Shown one piece after another: positions 25,895 through 34,340 of a stretch of 64,000 nt of DNA. Every line of letters begins with the position of its first letter. The first letter of the stretch is position 1. Both the position numbers and the translations under genes were made by a program. Origin of the DNA: AP-15 sp963812675 (GTDB lineage Bacteria > Pseudomonadota > Alphaproteobacteria > ATCC43930 > CGMCC-115725); assembly GCA_963812675.1 (NCBI GenBank), contig CAWEWR010000023.1, forward strand, positions 124,001-188,000, given 5' to 3'. The notes under the pieces were generated by a model. It did no database searches. It was not told where the DNA came from and saw only the letters and a program-made list of their open reading frames with translations.

Positions 25895-25963
25895 GGATCG
25901 GCGCCGGTGCGCTGCCCGCAATCCGGGTGGACAGTCGGCCGAACGGGCCTATATTCCGGAGGT

Positions 25964-25993
25964 AGCCGGCCGGGTGTAACGGTCCGGCCGGCT
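25964..25993. terminator. Strong perfect hairpin after the GST gene
   Basis: AGCCGGCCGG and CCGGCCGGCT make a perfect ten-pair stem with a ten-base loop, about 70 bases past the GST stop. No T-run follows, so it is an attenuating or transcript-end hairpin rather than a classical intrinsic terminator. The gap up to the peptidase start also holds the hairpin at 26.1 kb and no other feature. Confidence 0.4.
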
Positions 25994-26103
25994 GCTCCTA
26001 GGCCCGGCTCGCCGTGACGACGACGTGCAGAACACGACGCCGCCAGAAGCGAAACCGGAGCACCAGGAAAAAGGGCATCCGATGCATGCTCTTTCCTCCG
26101 TTG

Positions 26104-26131
26104 CGGCGAGCCGGGGAAGTCCGGCTCGCCG
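26104..26131. repeat. Perfect hairpin upstream of the S9 peptidase
   Basis: CGGCGAGCCGG and CCGGCTCGCCG form an eleven-pair stem around a six-base loop. It lies in the 5' flank of the peptidase gene, about 90 bases ahead of its likely start, and could be a terminator for upstream transcription or a leader structure. Confidence 0.4.
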
Positions 26132-26222
26132 TTCGCATTTTGGCGGCAAGCCGCTACCCGTTTCCGAAACAGGATCCGAGAAATGCCGTCGCGGGCGCTT
26201 GCTCGGTTGCCAGAGGTTCGCG

Positions 26223-28211
26223 ATGCCCGAACGACAGACAGCGCCTTATGGTTCTTGGTCGTCGCCGATCACCTCCGACCTGATCGTCGCTTCGACGATC
26301 GGGCTCGGCGGCATCCTGCTCGATGGCACCGATATCTATTGGCTGGAGTCGCGCCCGCAGGAGAACGGGCGATCGGTAATCCTCCGCCGCGCCGCCGATG
26401 GCAGCTCGGCCGACGTCACCCCGCCGGTGGCGCCCGCCGGCGAAGCGACCTTCAATGTGCGAACCCGCGTCCATGAATATGGCGGCGGCTCGTATCTCGT
26501 CAGGGACGGCGTCGTTTATTTCTGCAACGACGCGGATCAGCGCCTCTATCGCCAGGAACTGGGAGGGACGCCCGCTGCCATCACCCCTGATCCCGCTCGG
26601 CCGCGAGGATTGCGCTATGCCGATGGCGTAATGGACGCGCGGCGCGCGCGGATGATTTGGGTCCGCGAGGACCACACCACGGCCGCTTCGGAGCCGGTCA
26701 ACACCTTGGTCGAAATTTCTCTCGACGCATCGCACCCGCTACGGGTGCTACAGGCGGGACGGGACTTTTATGCAGCGCCGCGTCTCAGTCCGGACGGCAA
26801 CCGGCTCGCTTGGCTCGAATGGAGCCACCCCAACATGCCCTGGATCGGGTGCGAATTATGGGTGGGCGAATGTGCCGCCGATGGCTCGGTCGGCAACAAG
26901 CGCCTGATCGCTGGCGGAGATGACGAGTCGATCTTCCAACCCGAATGGTCGCCCGACGGCACGCTTTATTTCGTCTCCGATCGCGCCCAGCCCTCGCGCG
27001 AGGGGAGGTGGTGGAACCTGTTCCGCATCCGCAGTGACGCACTGGACAATCCCGCCTCGGTCGAGCCCGTCTATCCTCTCGCGGCGGAATTCGGCAGAGC
27101 GCAGTGGCAGTTCCGCATGTCGACTTTCGCTTTCACTTCGTCGAACCAGCTGGTGTGCAGCTATGTGCGAGACGGGGTTCATCGGATGAGCACGGTCGAC
27201 CTCGCCTCGCTCGAAGCCCGTCCCATTCCGAGAGAATACGAGGACATCTCCTTTATCCGGGCGACTGCGGACCGGGTCTATTTCGCCGGCGGCTCGCCGA
27301 CCGCGCCGCCAGCCGTCGTCGAGCTGCACCTACCCTCCGGGCGGGCAAAGATTTTGAAGCTCTCGACCACTCAGGATGTCGAGGCCTACCGCAAGCACTT
27401 ATCTGTGCCAGAGCCGGTGACATTCGACACGGATAACGGGCAGCAGGCGCACGGCCTGTTCTATCCCCCGCAAAACGCCGACTTCGCCGCCCCCGCAGGC
27501 GAGCTGGCGCCACTACTCGTGCACTGCCATGGCGGGCCCACCGCGGCGGCGTCTCCGACCCTCAGTTGGGGGACCCAGTATTGGACCAGCCGCGGCTTCG
27601 CGGTGCTCGACGTCAATTACGGCGGCAGCACCGGCTATGGCCGCGAGTACCGGCTTCGGTTGCAGGGAAACTGGGGCGTCGTCGATGTCGCCGATTGTGT
27701 GAACGGCGCGCGCCACCTCGCGGCAACAGGACGGGTCGACCCGGAACGTTGGGCGATCAGCGGCGCCAGCGCGGGCGGCTACACCACATTGGCAGCGCTG
27801 ACGTTCCGCAAGGAATTCAAGACCGGTGCGAGCTACTACGGCATTAGTGATTTGGAGGCACTGGCAAAAGATACGCACAAATTCGAGTCGCGCTATCTGG
27901 ACGGCCTGATCGGGCCTTACCCGCAGCGCAGGGACCTCTATGTGGCACGCTCCCCGATCCACAGCGCGCGGCTGCTCGCCGCGCCGGTCGCTTTCTTCCA
28001 GGGCGCCGAGGACAGGGTTGTCCCGCCGCAACAGGCCGAGCAGATGGTCGATGCGCTCCGCCGACGGCGCATCCCGTTTCTCTATCTATTGTTCGACGGC
28101 GAGCAGCACGGGTTTCGCCGGGCCGACAACATCAAGCGGGCGCTCGACGCTGAACTCTATTTTTACGCGACCTTCCTCACGGATCAGAGGCTGGAATTCC
28201 GTGTCTCATAG
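26223..28211 (+). CDS. S9 family peptidase (acylaminoacyl-peptidase/prolyl oligopeptidase type)
   Basis: A 662-residue serine peptidase with an N-terminal beta-propeller and a C-terminal alpha/beta-hydrolase domain. Propeller-like repeats include APRLSPDGNRLAWLEWSHPN and FQPEWSPDGTLYFVSDR. The catalytic part contains LLVHCHGGPTAAASP, NYGGSTGYGREYR, then GASAGGYTTLAAL (nucleophile Ser near 516), GAEDRVVPPQQ (Asp) and DGEQHGFRRAD (His). No signal peptide is seen, so it should be cytosolic and work on oligopeptides. The open frame starts 66 codons earlier, but that segment is Arg/Gly/Pro-rich hairpin DNA; the ATG before PERQTAPYG is chosen. Confidence 0.9.
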   Translation: MPERQTAPYGSWSSPITSDLIVASTIGLGGILLDGTDIYWLESRPQENGRSVILRRAADGSSADVTPPVAPAGEATFNVRTRVHEYGGGSYLVRDGVVYFCNDADQRLYRQELGGTPAAITPDPARPRGLRYADGVMDARRARMIWVREDHTTAASEPVNTLVEISLDASHPLRVLQAGRDFYAAPRLSPDGNRLAWLEWSHPNMPWIGCELWVGECAADGSVGNKRLIAGGDDESIFQPEWSPDGTLYFVSDRAQPSREGRWWNLFRIRSDALDNPASVEPVYPLAAEFGRAQWQFRMSTFAFTSSNQLVCSYVRDGVHRMSTVDLASLEARPIPREYEDISFIRATADRVYFAGGSPTAPPAVVELHLPSGRAKILKLSTTQDVEAYRKHLSVPEPVTFDTDNGQQAHGLFYPPQNADFAAPAGELAPLLVHCHGGPTAAASPTLSWGTQYWTSRGFAVLDVNYGGSTGYGREYRLRLQGNWGVVDVADCVNGARHLAATGRVDPERWAISGASAGGYTTLAALTFRKEFKTGASYYGISDLEALAKDTHKFESRYLDGLIGPYPQRRDLYVARSPIHSARLLAAPVAFFQGAEDRVVPPQQAEQMVDALRRRRIPFLYLLFDGEQHGFRRADNIKRALDAELYFYATFLTDQRLEFRVS

Positions 28212-28219
28212 GAACGAGT

Positions 28220-28975
28220 TCAGCGCACGGTTCCGAGGAGTTCGTCGAGTGTTCGGCCGAGCCGCTCGAGGTCGGCCTCGCGCGACAGCCGATGGTCGCC
28301 ATCCTTGACCAGGGTGACCACGACATCGCGGCTCGCGAGGCGCTCGGCGAGCGATCCGCTCGTCTGCCAGGGGACCGAGGCGTCGCTCATGCCGTGCAAC
28401 AGCCGCACGGGGCAAGCGACCGCGATCACTTGGCGCATCACCAGATGACGTTTGCCGTCCTCGAAGAGGCTCAGCCGATAGGTGTAGCCGGCCGGGTCGT
28501 ATTCGGACGGCAACGTCACCGCCCCGATGTCGCGCAACTGCCGTTGCTGCGCCGGATCGAGGCGCGGCCGGACGAGGTCCTCGGTGAAGTCCGGCGCTGC
28601 CGCGATGCCGACGAGCGCAAAAACTCGCGACGGCCTCGCCAGCGCGGCGAGCAGCATGATCCACCCGCCCATGCTCGACCCGACCAGCACCTGTGGCCCT
28701 TCCGTCAGCGAATCGAGAACCGCGATGGCATCTTCCGCCCAGCGGCCGATCGTGCCCAATGCGGCGTCGCCGCTCGATGCGCCATGGCCGAAATAATCGA
28801 AGCGCAGATAGGCTTGCCCGCGATGCCGGCAGTAATCCTCGAGATAAACGGCCTTGGCGCCGGTCATGTCGGAACGAAACCCGCCGAGGAACACGATGCC
28901 CGGGCTCGATCCGGCGAGCCGGTGGTAGGCGATGGTTGCACCATCCTGACGTGTTAGAGTGGCGGGAGAACTCAT
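28220..28975 (-). CDS. Alpha/beta hydrolase, ABHD10-like
   Basis: A 251-residue alpha/beta hydrolase. It has IVFLGGFRSDMTGAKAVYLE (oxyanion region), FDYFGHGASSG, the nucleophile elbow VGSSMGGWIML with Ser101, HGMSDASVPW with the Asp and DGDHRLS with the His. The GGFxSDMTGxKA signature is characteristic of the ABHD10 group (mitochondrial depalmitoylase and acyl-glucuronide esterase in animals); bacterial members are esterases of unknown substrate. It converges on the S9 peptidase with an eight-base gap and is divergent from the glycosyltransferase. Confidence 0.85.
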   Translation of the reverse strand: MSSPATLTRQDGATIAYHRLAGSSPGIVFLGGFRSDMTGAKAVYLEDYCRHRGQAYLRFDYFGHGASSGDAALGTIGRWAEDAIAVLDSLTEGPQVLVGSSMGGWIMLLAALARPSRVFALVGIAAAPDFTEDLVRPRLDPAQQRQLRDIGAVTLPSEYDPAGYTYRLSLFEDGKRHLVMRQVIAVACPVRLLHGMSDASVPWQTSGSLAERLASRDVVVTLVKDGDHRLSREADLERLGRTLDELLGTVR

Positions 28976-28996
28976 CGGGGATATCGGCCGACCGGA

Positions 28997-30217
28997 ATGA
29001 GCATCGACGATACCATTGTGCCCGTTCTGTCGACAGGGCGCCCGCCGGTGGTGCTGCAGGTCCTCCCCAGCCTCGTGTCCGGCGGCGTCGAACGCGGCAC
29101 CGTCGAGCTTGCGGGCGCGCTAGTCGAAGCGGGATGGACCTCCTATGTCGCCTCGGGAGGAGGCCCGTTGGAACGCGAAATCGCGCGGGCAGGTGGGAAG
29201 CATCTGACCCTGCCGCTAGCCTCAAAAAACCCGCTGGTCATGCGCCGCAATACGGTGGAATTGACGCGCTTGATCCGGCGGCTCGGCATCGATGTCGTCC
29301 ACGCTCGCAGCCGTGCCCCGGCCTGGAGCGCCTGCGCGGCAGCTGATGCCACCGGGCGTCCCTTCGTGACGACCTTTCACAATGCCTATGGCGCGCGCAC
29401 CGCGCTCAAGCGGCGATACAACTCCGTTATGGCGCGGGGTGACCGGGTGATTGCGATCTCGGATTTCGTCGCCGACCACGCCGTCCATGTCTATGGCGTC
29501 AGCCGCGACAGGCTGCGAACGATACCGCGCGGCGTCGATCTCGAAATCTTCGATCCGAACCGGGTCGGCGCGCAGCGCATCGTGAACCTCGCCCACGAAT
29601 GGCGCCTGCCCGACGGCATTCCCGTGGTGATGTTGCCCGGCCGGCTGACGCGATGGAAGGGCGGGCTCGATTTCATAGCGGCGATCGCGAAGCTCGGCCC
29701 GCGCGACATCTGTTGTGTTCTCGCCGGCTCCGAGCAGCGCCCCGGTTTCCGCCGCGAGCTCGAGGCCGCGATCCGCGAGAATGGGCTCGCCGGCCTCTTC
29801 CGCATCGTCGAGGAATGCCGGGATATGCCGGCCGCCTACATGCTGGCCGATGTCGTCGTGTCGGCGTCGCGCGACCCCGAGGGGTTCGGCCGCATCATCG
29901 TCGAGGCGCAGGCGATGGGCCGGCCTGTCATCGCGACCGATCACGGCGGCGCCCGCGAGACGATCGTGCCGGGTATTACCGGCTGGCTCGTGCCGCCGCG
30001 CGACCCTGCCGCGCTCGCGGCGGCGATCGGCGAAGCATTGTCAATTACTGTCGAGGAGCGGCAGCAGCTTACGCAGCGCTCGATCGCGCACATCGCGGCG
30101 CGATACACCCGGCAGGCAATGTGCGTCGGCACGATCCGGGTCTATGAAGAGCTGCTGTTTGGTGATCGCCAAGAAACTTCGACAATGGTTCTGGCAGGCG
30201 CGCTGCCAACGGCTTAG
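28997..30217 (+). CDS. Glycosyltransferase family 4 (lipopolysaccharide core/envelope type)
   Basis: A 406-residue GT-B glycosyltransferase. The N-terminal acceptor lobe has VLPSLVSGGVERGTVELAGA, and VHARSRAPAWSA. The donor lobe has VMLPGRLTRWKGGLDFI (nucleotide-sugar phosphate-binding Arg/Lys) and DPEGFGRIIVEAQAMGRPVI, the EX7E-type pattern of family GT4, followed by DHGGARETIV. The gene is a likely cytoplasmic-face enzyme that builds an envelope polysaccharide. No partner genes sit beside it; threonyl-tRNA synthetase follows 100 bases downstream. Confidence 0.88.
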   Translation: MSIDDTIVPVLSTGRPPVVLQVLPSLVSGGVERGTVELAGALVEAGWTSYVASGGGPLEREIARAGGKHLTLPLASKNPLVMRRNTVELTRLIRRLGIDVVHARSRAPAWSACAAADATGRPFVTTFHNAYGARTALKRRYNSVMARGDRVIAISDFVADHAVHVYGVSRDRLRTIPRGVDLEIFDPNRVGAQRIVNLAHEWRLPDGIPVVMLPGRLTRWKGGLDFIAAIAKLGPRDICCVLAGSEQRPGFRRELEAAIRENGLAGLFRIVEECRDMPAAYMLADVVVSASRDPEGFGRIIVEAQAMGRPVIATDHGGARETIVPGITGWLVPPRDPAALAAAIGEALSITVEERQQLTQRSIAHIAARYTRQAMCVGTIRVYEELLFGDRQETSTMVLAGALPTA

Positions 30218-30317
30218 AAAGCAGCAGGCCTCGTCGCCCCGGCCCGGGGAGAGGCTCCGGCCGGTGCCCATTCATCTATGGGTCCCGGCCCTTCGCCAGG
30301 AGGACTCGAATTATTAA

Positions 30318-32294
30318 GTGTCAGCGATGAGCGTGGGCAAACTCCTTTATGACTCGATAGACCGGGATCAGGCGCCGATCGGCGTGACATTGCCCGACGG
30401 CAAGCGCATCGATTTTGCCGGCCCGGTTACTGGTGCGGATATTGCCGCTGCGATCGGGCCGGGTCTCGCCAAAGCGGCGATCGCGATCCGGCTCGACGGC
30501 CGGGTGCGCGATCTCGCGACCGTGGTCGACCGCGACGCCCCCGTCGCGATCATCACTCGGGAAATGCCGGAAGGGCTCGAGATCTTGCGCCATGACGCCG
30601 CCCACGTCATGGCGGAGGCGGTCAAGGAATTGTATCCCGACACCCAGGTCACCTTCGGGCCGGCGACCGAAACGGGGTTCTATTACGATTTCGCCCGCGC
30701 CCAGCCGTTCGCCCCCGAGGATCTCGAGCGGATCGAGACGCGCATGCGGGAGATCGTGCGCCGCGATGAGAAGATCACGCGCGAGGTCTGGAACCGCGAC
30801 GCCGCAGTCGCCTTCTTCGATCGCATCGGCGAGGCTTATAAAGCCGAATATATCGCCGAAATCCCAGGGGGCGAAGAGATCAGCCTCTACCGGCAAGGCG
30901 ATTTCGTGGATCTCTGCGTCGGCCCGCATCTGCCGTCGACCGGTTACCTCGGCCAAGCCTTCAAGCTGATGAATGTCGCCGGCGCGTATTGGCGCGGCGA
31001 CCCGAAAAACCCCCAGCTGCAGCGCGTCTACGGAACCGCCTTTGCGAGCCAGAAGGAGCTCGACCAATACCTCTTTCAGCTCGAAGAGGCCGAGCGCCGC
31101 GACCATCGCCGGCTCGGCCGCGAGCTCGATCTCTTCCATCTGGGTGAGGAGGCGGTCGGCAGCGTCTTCTGGCATCCGAAGGGCTGGACCCTCTATCGGA
31201 CCATCGAGGCTTACATGCGCCGGCGGCTCGATGCGGCCGGGTATCAGGAGGTGCGCGGGCCGTTGCTCCTCGATCGCAGCCTGTGGGAAGCCTCCGGTCA
31301 TTGGGAGAACTTTCGAGAGAACATGTTCATCGCCGAAAGCCGCGACGACCGCGTGCTTGCGGTCAAGCCGATGAACTGCCCGGGCCATGTGCTGATCTTC
31401 GGCAACCGGCTCAGAAGCTACCGCGAATTGCCGCTGCGCCTCGCCGAATTCGGTAGCTGCCACCGCAACGAGCCGTCAGGCGCGCTGCATGGCCTAATGC
31501 GGGTGCGCGGCTTCATCCAGGACGACGCTCACATCTTCTGCACCGAAGACCAGGTCACCGGGGAAGCGATCGCCTGCTGCAAGCTGCTGTTGTCGATTTA
31601 CCGCGACTTCGGTTTCGAGGATGTCGAAATCAAATTTGCTGACCGGCCGGCGGTAAGGGTCGGTAGCGATGCTGTGTGGGACCGGGCCGAGCACGATTTG
31701 AAAGCGGCCGTCGAGGCGGCCGGCCTCACCTATACGCTCAGCCCCGGCGAGGGCGCGTTCTACGGGCCGAAGCTCGAATTCCACCTCCGCGACGCGCTAG
31801 GCCGGCAATGGCAATGCGGCACGGTTCAGCTCGATTTCAACATGCCGGGGCGGCTCGGGGCCACTTATGTCGGCGAGGATGGCGGCCGCCATACTCCGGT
31901 TATGCTGCACCGGGCGATCCTCGGCTCGATGGAACGCTTTATTGCCATTCTGACCGAGCATTACGCCGGCCGCTTTCCATTGTGGCTCGCGCCGGTGCAG
32001 GTCGTCGTGGCCTCGATCACCGCCGAGGCGGCGGACTACGCCGCAGAGGTCGCCCGGGAATGCGCCGCAGCCGGGCTCAGGGTGGAGCTCGACGCTGGGA
32101 ACGAAAAGATCACCTACAAAGTGCGCGAGCACAGCCTCGCCAAGGTGCCGATTATGCTGGTTGTCGGACGGCGGGAGGCGGCAAACCGGTCGGTTGCGCT
32201 GCGGCGGCTCGGCGGCAAGGAGCAGGAAGCCCTTGCGCTCGGCGAAGCCGTCGCTAGATTGAGAGCGGAGGCGACGGCCCCGTCTTCGTCCTAA
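30318..32294 (+). CDS. thrS: Threonyl-tRNA synthetase
   Basis: A 658-residue class II synthetase. The TGS domain is at residues about 15-75 (IGVTLPDGKRIDFAGPVTGA), then the editing domain with HDAAHVMAEAV (HxxxH) and YYDFARAQPF, then the catalytic core with KPMNCPGHVLIF, which holds a zinc Cys, RLAEFGSCHRNEPSGALHGL (motif 2), and HRAILGSMERFIAILTEHY (motif 3), then the anticodon-binding domain ending with LGGKEQEALALGEAV. The GTG start has GGAGG 13 bases upstream; an ATG three codons later is the alternative. infC follows at once, the usual order in many bacteria. No T-box leader is seen. Confidence 0.96.
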   Translation: MSAMSVGKLLYDSIDRDQAPIGVTLPDGKRIDFAGPVTGADIAAAIGPGLAKAAIAIRLDGRVRDLATVVDRDAPVAIITREMPEGLEILRHDAAHVMAEAVKELYPDTQVTFGPATETGFYYDFARAQPFAPEDLERIETRMREIVRRDEKITREVWNRDAAVAFFDRIGEAYKAEYIAEIPGGEEISLYRQGDFVDLCVGPHLPSTGYLGQAFKLMNVAGAYWRGDPKNPQLQRVYGTAFASQKELDQYLFQLEEAERRDHRRLGRELDLFHLGEEAVGSVFWHPKGWTLYRTIEAYMRRRLDAAGYQEVRGPLLLDRSLWEASGHWENFRENMFIAESRDDRVLAVKPMNCPGHVLIFGNRLRSYRELPLRLAEFGSCHRNEPSGALHGLMRVRGFIQDDAHIFCTEDQVTGEAIACCKLLLSIYRDFGFEDVEIKFADRPAVRVGSDAVWDRAEHDLKAAVEAAGLTYTLSPGEGAFYGPKLEFHLRDALGRQWQCGTVQLDFNMPGRLGATYVGEDGGRHTPVMLHRAILGSMERFIAILTEHYAGRFPLWLAPVQVVVASITAEAADYAAEVARECAAAGLRVELDAGNEKITYKVREHSLAKVPIMLVVGRREAANRSVALRRLGGKEQEALALGEAVARLRAEATAPSSS

Positions 32295-32348
32295 CCAGTT
32301 CCGTGTGATTGCGGATGAGTTCCATCAACCGTCAAGAGGAGATTGTAC

Positions 32349-32885
32349 ATACCCAGACCACCCCTTAACTTCACTCCCACCCGCGAGGGACCCCGCATCA
32401 ATGATGAGATCGGTGGCATTCGCGTGCGCCTCGTCGACGAGAAAGGCCAGATGGTGGGAGTAGTCGGGCGCAGCGAAGCGCTCACCATGGCAGCCAATGC
32501 CGGTCTCGACCTCGTCGAAATAGCCCCGAATGCCGACCCACCGGTCTGTAAGATCCTCGATTTCGGCAAGTTTAAATACGAAGAGCAAAAGAAGAAAAAC
32601 GAAGCCCGCAAGAAGCAAAAGATCATCGAGGTCAAGGAAATCAAACTGCGCCCGAGCATCGATGACCACGATTACGAGGTCAAGCGACGCAGCATGACAA
32701 AATTCATCGCGGAAGGCGACAAGGTCAAGGTCACCATGCGGTTCCGCGGGCGCGAGCTGGCGCACCAGGAGCTGGGCATGGATGTCTTGATGCGGGTCCG
32801 GGGCGATCTCGACGAAATCGCCAAGGTCGAGCAGATGCCGCGGATGGAGGGGCGGCAGATGACAATGGTCATGTCGCCAAAATAG
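32349..32885 (+). CDS. infC: Translation initiation factor IF-3, probable ATA start codon
   Basis: A factor of about 178 residues that keeps 30S subunits free and proofreads the start codon. Family text: GPRINDEIGGIRVRLVDEKG, ANAGLDLVEIAPNADPPVCK, ILDFGKFKYEEQKKKNEARK and the C-terminal RPSIDDHDYEVKRRSM and RFRGRELAH. No ATG or GTG fits. A TTG lies only one base after the AGAGGAG ribosome-binding site, too close, whereas an in-frame ATA lies seven bases after it. E. coli infC starts with ATT and is autoregulated because IF-3 rejects poor start codons; an ATA here would work the same way. It follows thrS by 54 bases. Confidence 0.9.
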   Translation: MPRPPLNFTPTREGPRINDEIGGIRVRLVDEKGQMVGVVGRSEALTMAANAGLDLVEIAPNADPPVCKILDFGKFKYEEQKKKNEARKKQKIIEVKEIKLRPSIDDHDYEVKRRSMTKFIAEGDKVKVTMRFRGRELAHQELGMDVLMRVRGDLDEIAKVEQMPRMEGRQMTMVMSPK

Positions 32886-32988
32886 CCTGGTGCGGGCCCC
32901 GCGAGGGGCAGTGCCCAACACCGCAAGCAGCGCCGATCGTGCGTTGCCGGCCCACGCAGTCGGCAATCTAGTCGAAGTAAATCACCTT

Positions 32989-33018
32989 GGGACGACTATC
33001 GGCGGGACGACTATCGGC
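32989..33018. repeat. 15-base direct tandem repeat at the end of a gene
   Basis: GGGACGACTATCGGC occurs twice in direct succession. The stop codon (minus strand) of the neighbouring Gly/His/Tyr-rich protein gene is inside the second copy. It looks like a recent slippage duplication. Confidence 0.7.
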
Positions 33019-33520
33019 GCCCGAATCCGCCGGCGTGGGCAAAGCCGTGACCAAACGCGTTATTGGCGAAGGCGTGACCAAAGCGGAACGCCCGTCCTCG
33101 GGCAATACCGTGGGCAAAGCCGTGGCGGAACCCGCGGTGCCTGCGGCCGGCGTCGAACCCGAAACCCGGCCAGTACCCGTAATCGGGCCAATATCCGTAA
33201 TCGGGGGCGTAGGAGTAGCCCGGCAGCACACAGCCATAGTTCGGATCGAAGTCGAGGCCTGGATTGCAGGCATAAGGGGTGGCATGAGGTTGCGCGGTTG
33301 ACGGCGGTGAGCCGCGCAACACTGTCGGAGCGCCGCCATCGGAAGCGGCGGCGACCTGTTCGGGAGAATCTGTCGAGCCGCGCAACACGAGCGTCGACGA
33401 GACGATGTCGGGGGAAGGGGAATGCGAAGCAGCTGCTTCGGCGATGGTTCCAGCCGCTAGGGCCGAGACCGTAGCGGTCGTCAACAGCAGGGCGTGGACC
33501 AACTGTCTTGCGCGGCGCAT
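33011..33520 (-). CDS. Secreted Gly/His/Phe/Tyr-rich protein with VLRGS motifs, unknown function
   Basis: About 169 residues after the ATG chosen for its GAGGAG site. A signal peptide (residues about 1-30, cleaved near AEAAAS) is followed by two VLRGS motifs (SSTLVLRGSTDS and PTVLRGSPPS), then a Cys-containing ACNPGLDFDPNYGCVLPGY stretch, then tyrosine-rich YGYWPDYGYWPGFGF and a His/Phe/Gly-rich tail with FAHGIARGR and FGHGFAHAGGFG. It is likely exported and low-complexity, possibly surface-attached or metal-binding through its histidines; function is unknown. It is antisense to, and splits, the usual infC-rpmI-rplT order. Confidence 0.65.
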   Translation of the reverse strand: MRRARQLVHALLLTTATVSALAAGTIAEAAASHSPSPDIVSSTLVLRGSTDSPEQVAAASDGGAPTVLRGSPPSTAQPHATPYACNPGLDFDPNYGCVLPGYSYAPDYGYWPDYGYWPGFGFDAGRRHRGFRHGFAHGIARGRAFRFGHAFANNAFGHGFAHAGGFGRR

Positions 33521-33690
33521 TGCAGGCTCCTCTGCCTTTCGCTGCAAGTGTCATTTATTCTTTCAGCAACGTTTGAGAAGAGAGGCGAGGTGCCGCGCTT
33601 GCGTTCATCGTGGGGCATCGCTATATAGCGCCGCTCGAATGGGCGGCGGGCCGGATGCCTCGGCGCCGCGGGCCTGAAACGGATCTCGAG

Positions 33691-33894
33691 ATGCCCAAGC
33701 TGAAGACGAAGAGCGGCGCAAAGAAGCGCTTCGGCCGTACCGCCACAGGCAAGATCAAGCGGAACTGGGGCCACAAGCGCCACCGGCTGATCAGCAAATC
33801 GACCCAGGGCAAGCGACTGCGGCGTGGCACCACGACGATGGAACCGGGCGACGCCAAGCTCGTCTTGACCTATATGCCCTATCTCCGGAGCTGA
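33691..33894 (+). CDS. rpmI: 50S ribosomal protein bL35
   Basis: The 67-residue basic protein reads MPKLKTKSGAKKRFG and RNWGHKRHRLISKSTQGK, closing with YMPYLRS, all standard for bL35. It sits four bases ahead of rplT, the usual pair, and after infC with an unusual antisense gene in between. A large in-frame or autoregulatory leader, as known for the E. coli operon, cannot be judged from sequence here. Confidence 0.97.
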   Translation: MPKLKTKSGAKKRFGRTATGKIKRNWGHKRHRLISKSTQGKRLRRGTTTMEPGDAKLVLTYMPYLRS

Positions 33895-33898
33895 GCCT

Positions 33899-34282
33899 TT
33901 GGCACGCGTCAAGCGCGGGGTTACCGCCCACGCCCGCCACAAGAAGGTCCTCGACCTCGCCAAGGGCTACCGGGGGCGCGGCAGCACCGCCTATCGGGTC
34001 GCAATCGAGAAGGTCGAGAAGGCGCTGCGCTACGCCTATCGCGACCGGCGCAACCGCAAGCGCGATTTCCGCGGTTTGTGGATCCAGCGGATCAATGCCG
34101 GGGCGCGGCAGCACGGGCTGACCTATTCGCAGTTCATGCACGGCATAAAGCTGGCCGGGCTCGAGCTCGACCGAAAGGTGTTGTCCGATATCGCGATCCG
34201 CGAGCCCGAGGCGTTCCAGGCGCTCGCTGCGACCGCGCAGGCCGCGCTGAACAAGGCACCGCCGGCCGCCGCGGCAGCCTGA
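33899..34282 (+). CDS. rplT: 50S ribosomal protein bL20, TTG start
   Basis: The 127-residue protein reads ARVKRGVTAHARHKKVLDLA, GYRGRGSTAYRVAIEKVEKA and RDRRNRKRDFRGLWIQRINA, as expected for bL20, which nucleates 50S assembly and represses its own operon in enterics. No ATG is available; a TTG with CGGAG eight bases upstream gives the correct N-terminus. The C-terminus ends in an Ala/Pro-rich tail. pheS and pheT, which often follow, are absent; an amidohydrolase gene comes next. Confidence 0.97.
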   Translation: MARVKRGVTAHARHKKVLDLAKGYRGRGSTAYRVAIEKVEKALRYAYRDRRNRKRDFRGLWIQRINAGARQHGLTYSQFMHGIKLAGLELDRKVLSDIAIREPEAFQALAATAQAALNKAPPAAAAA

Positions 34283-34340
34283 CGGCGCTATTGCCGCCCG
34301 GAACGGGGCTGGCAAAAAACTAGACCGGAGGAGACAACAG

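Noticed and set aside
23942..25921. 659-codon minus-strand open frame opposite selB, tRNA-Sec and the GST gene
   Set aside because: It crosses a tRNA gene and two strongly supported genes, and its text is Ser/Arg/Ala-rich without domains.
30200..30330. T-box or other riboswitch ahead of thrS
   Set aside because: The leader is short, T-box regulation of thrS is rare outside Gram-positives, and no T-box sequence (TGGNACCGCG) is visible.
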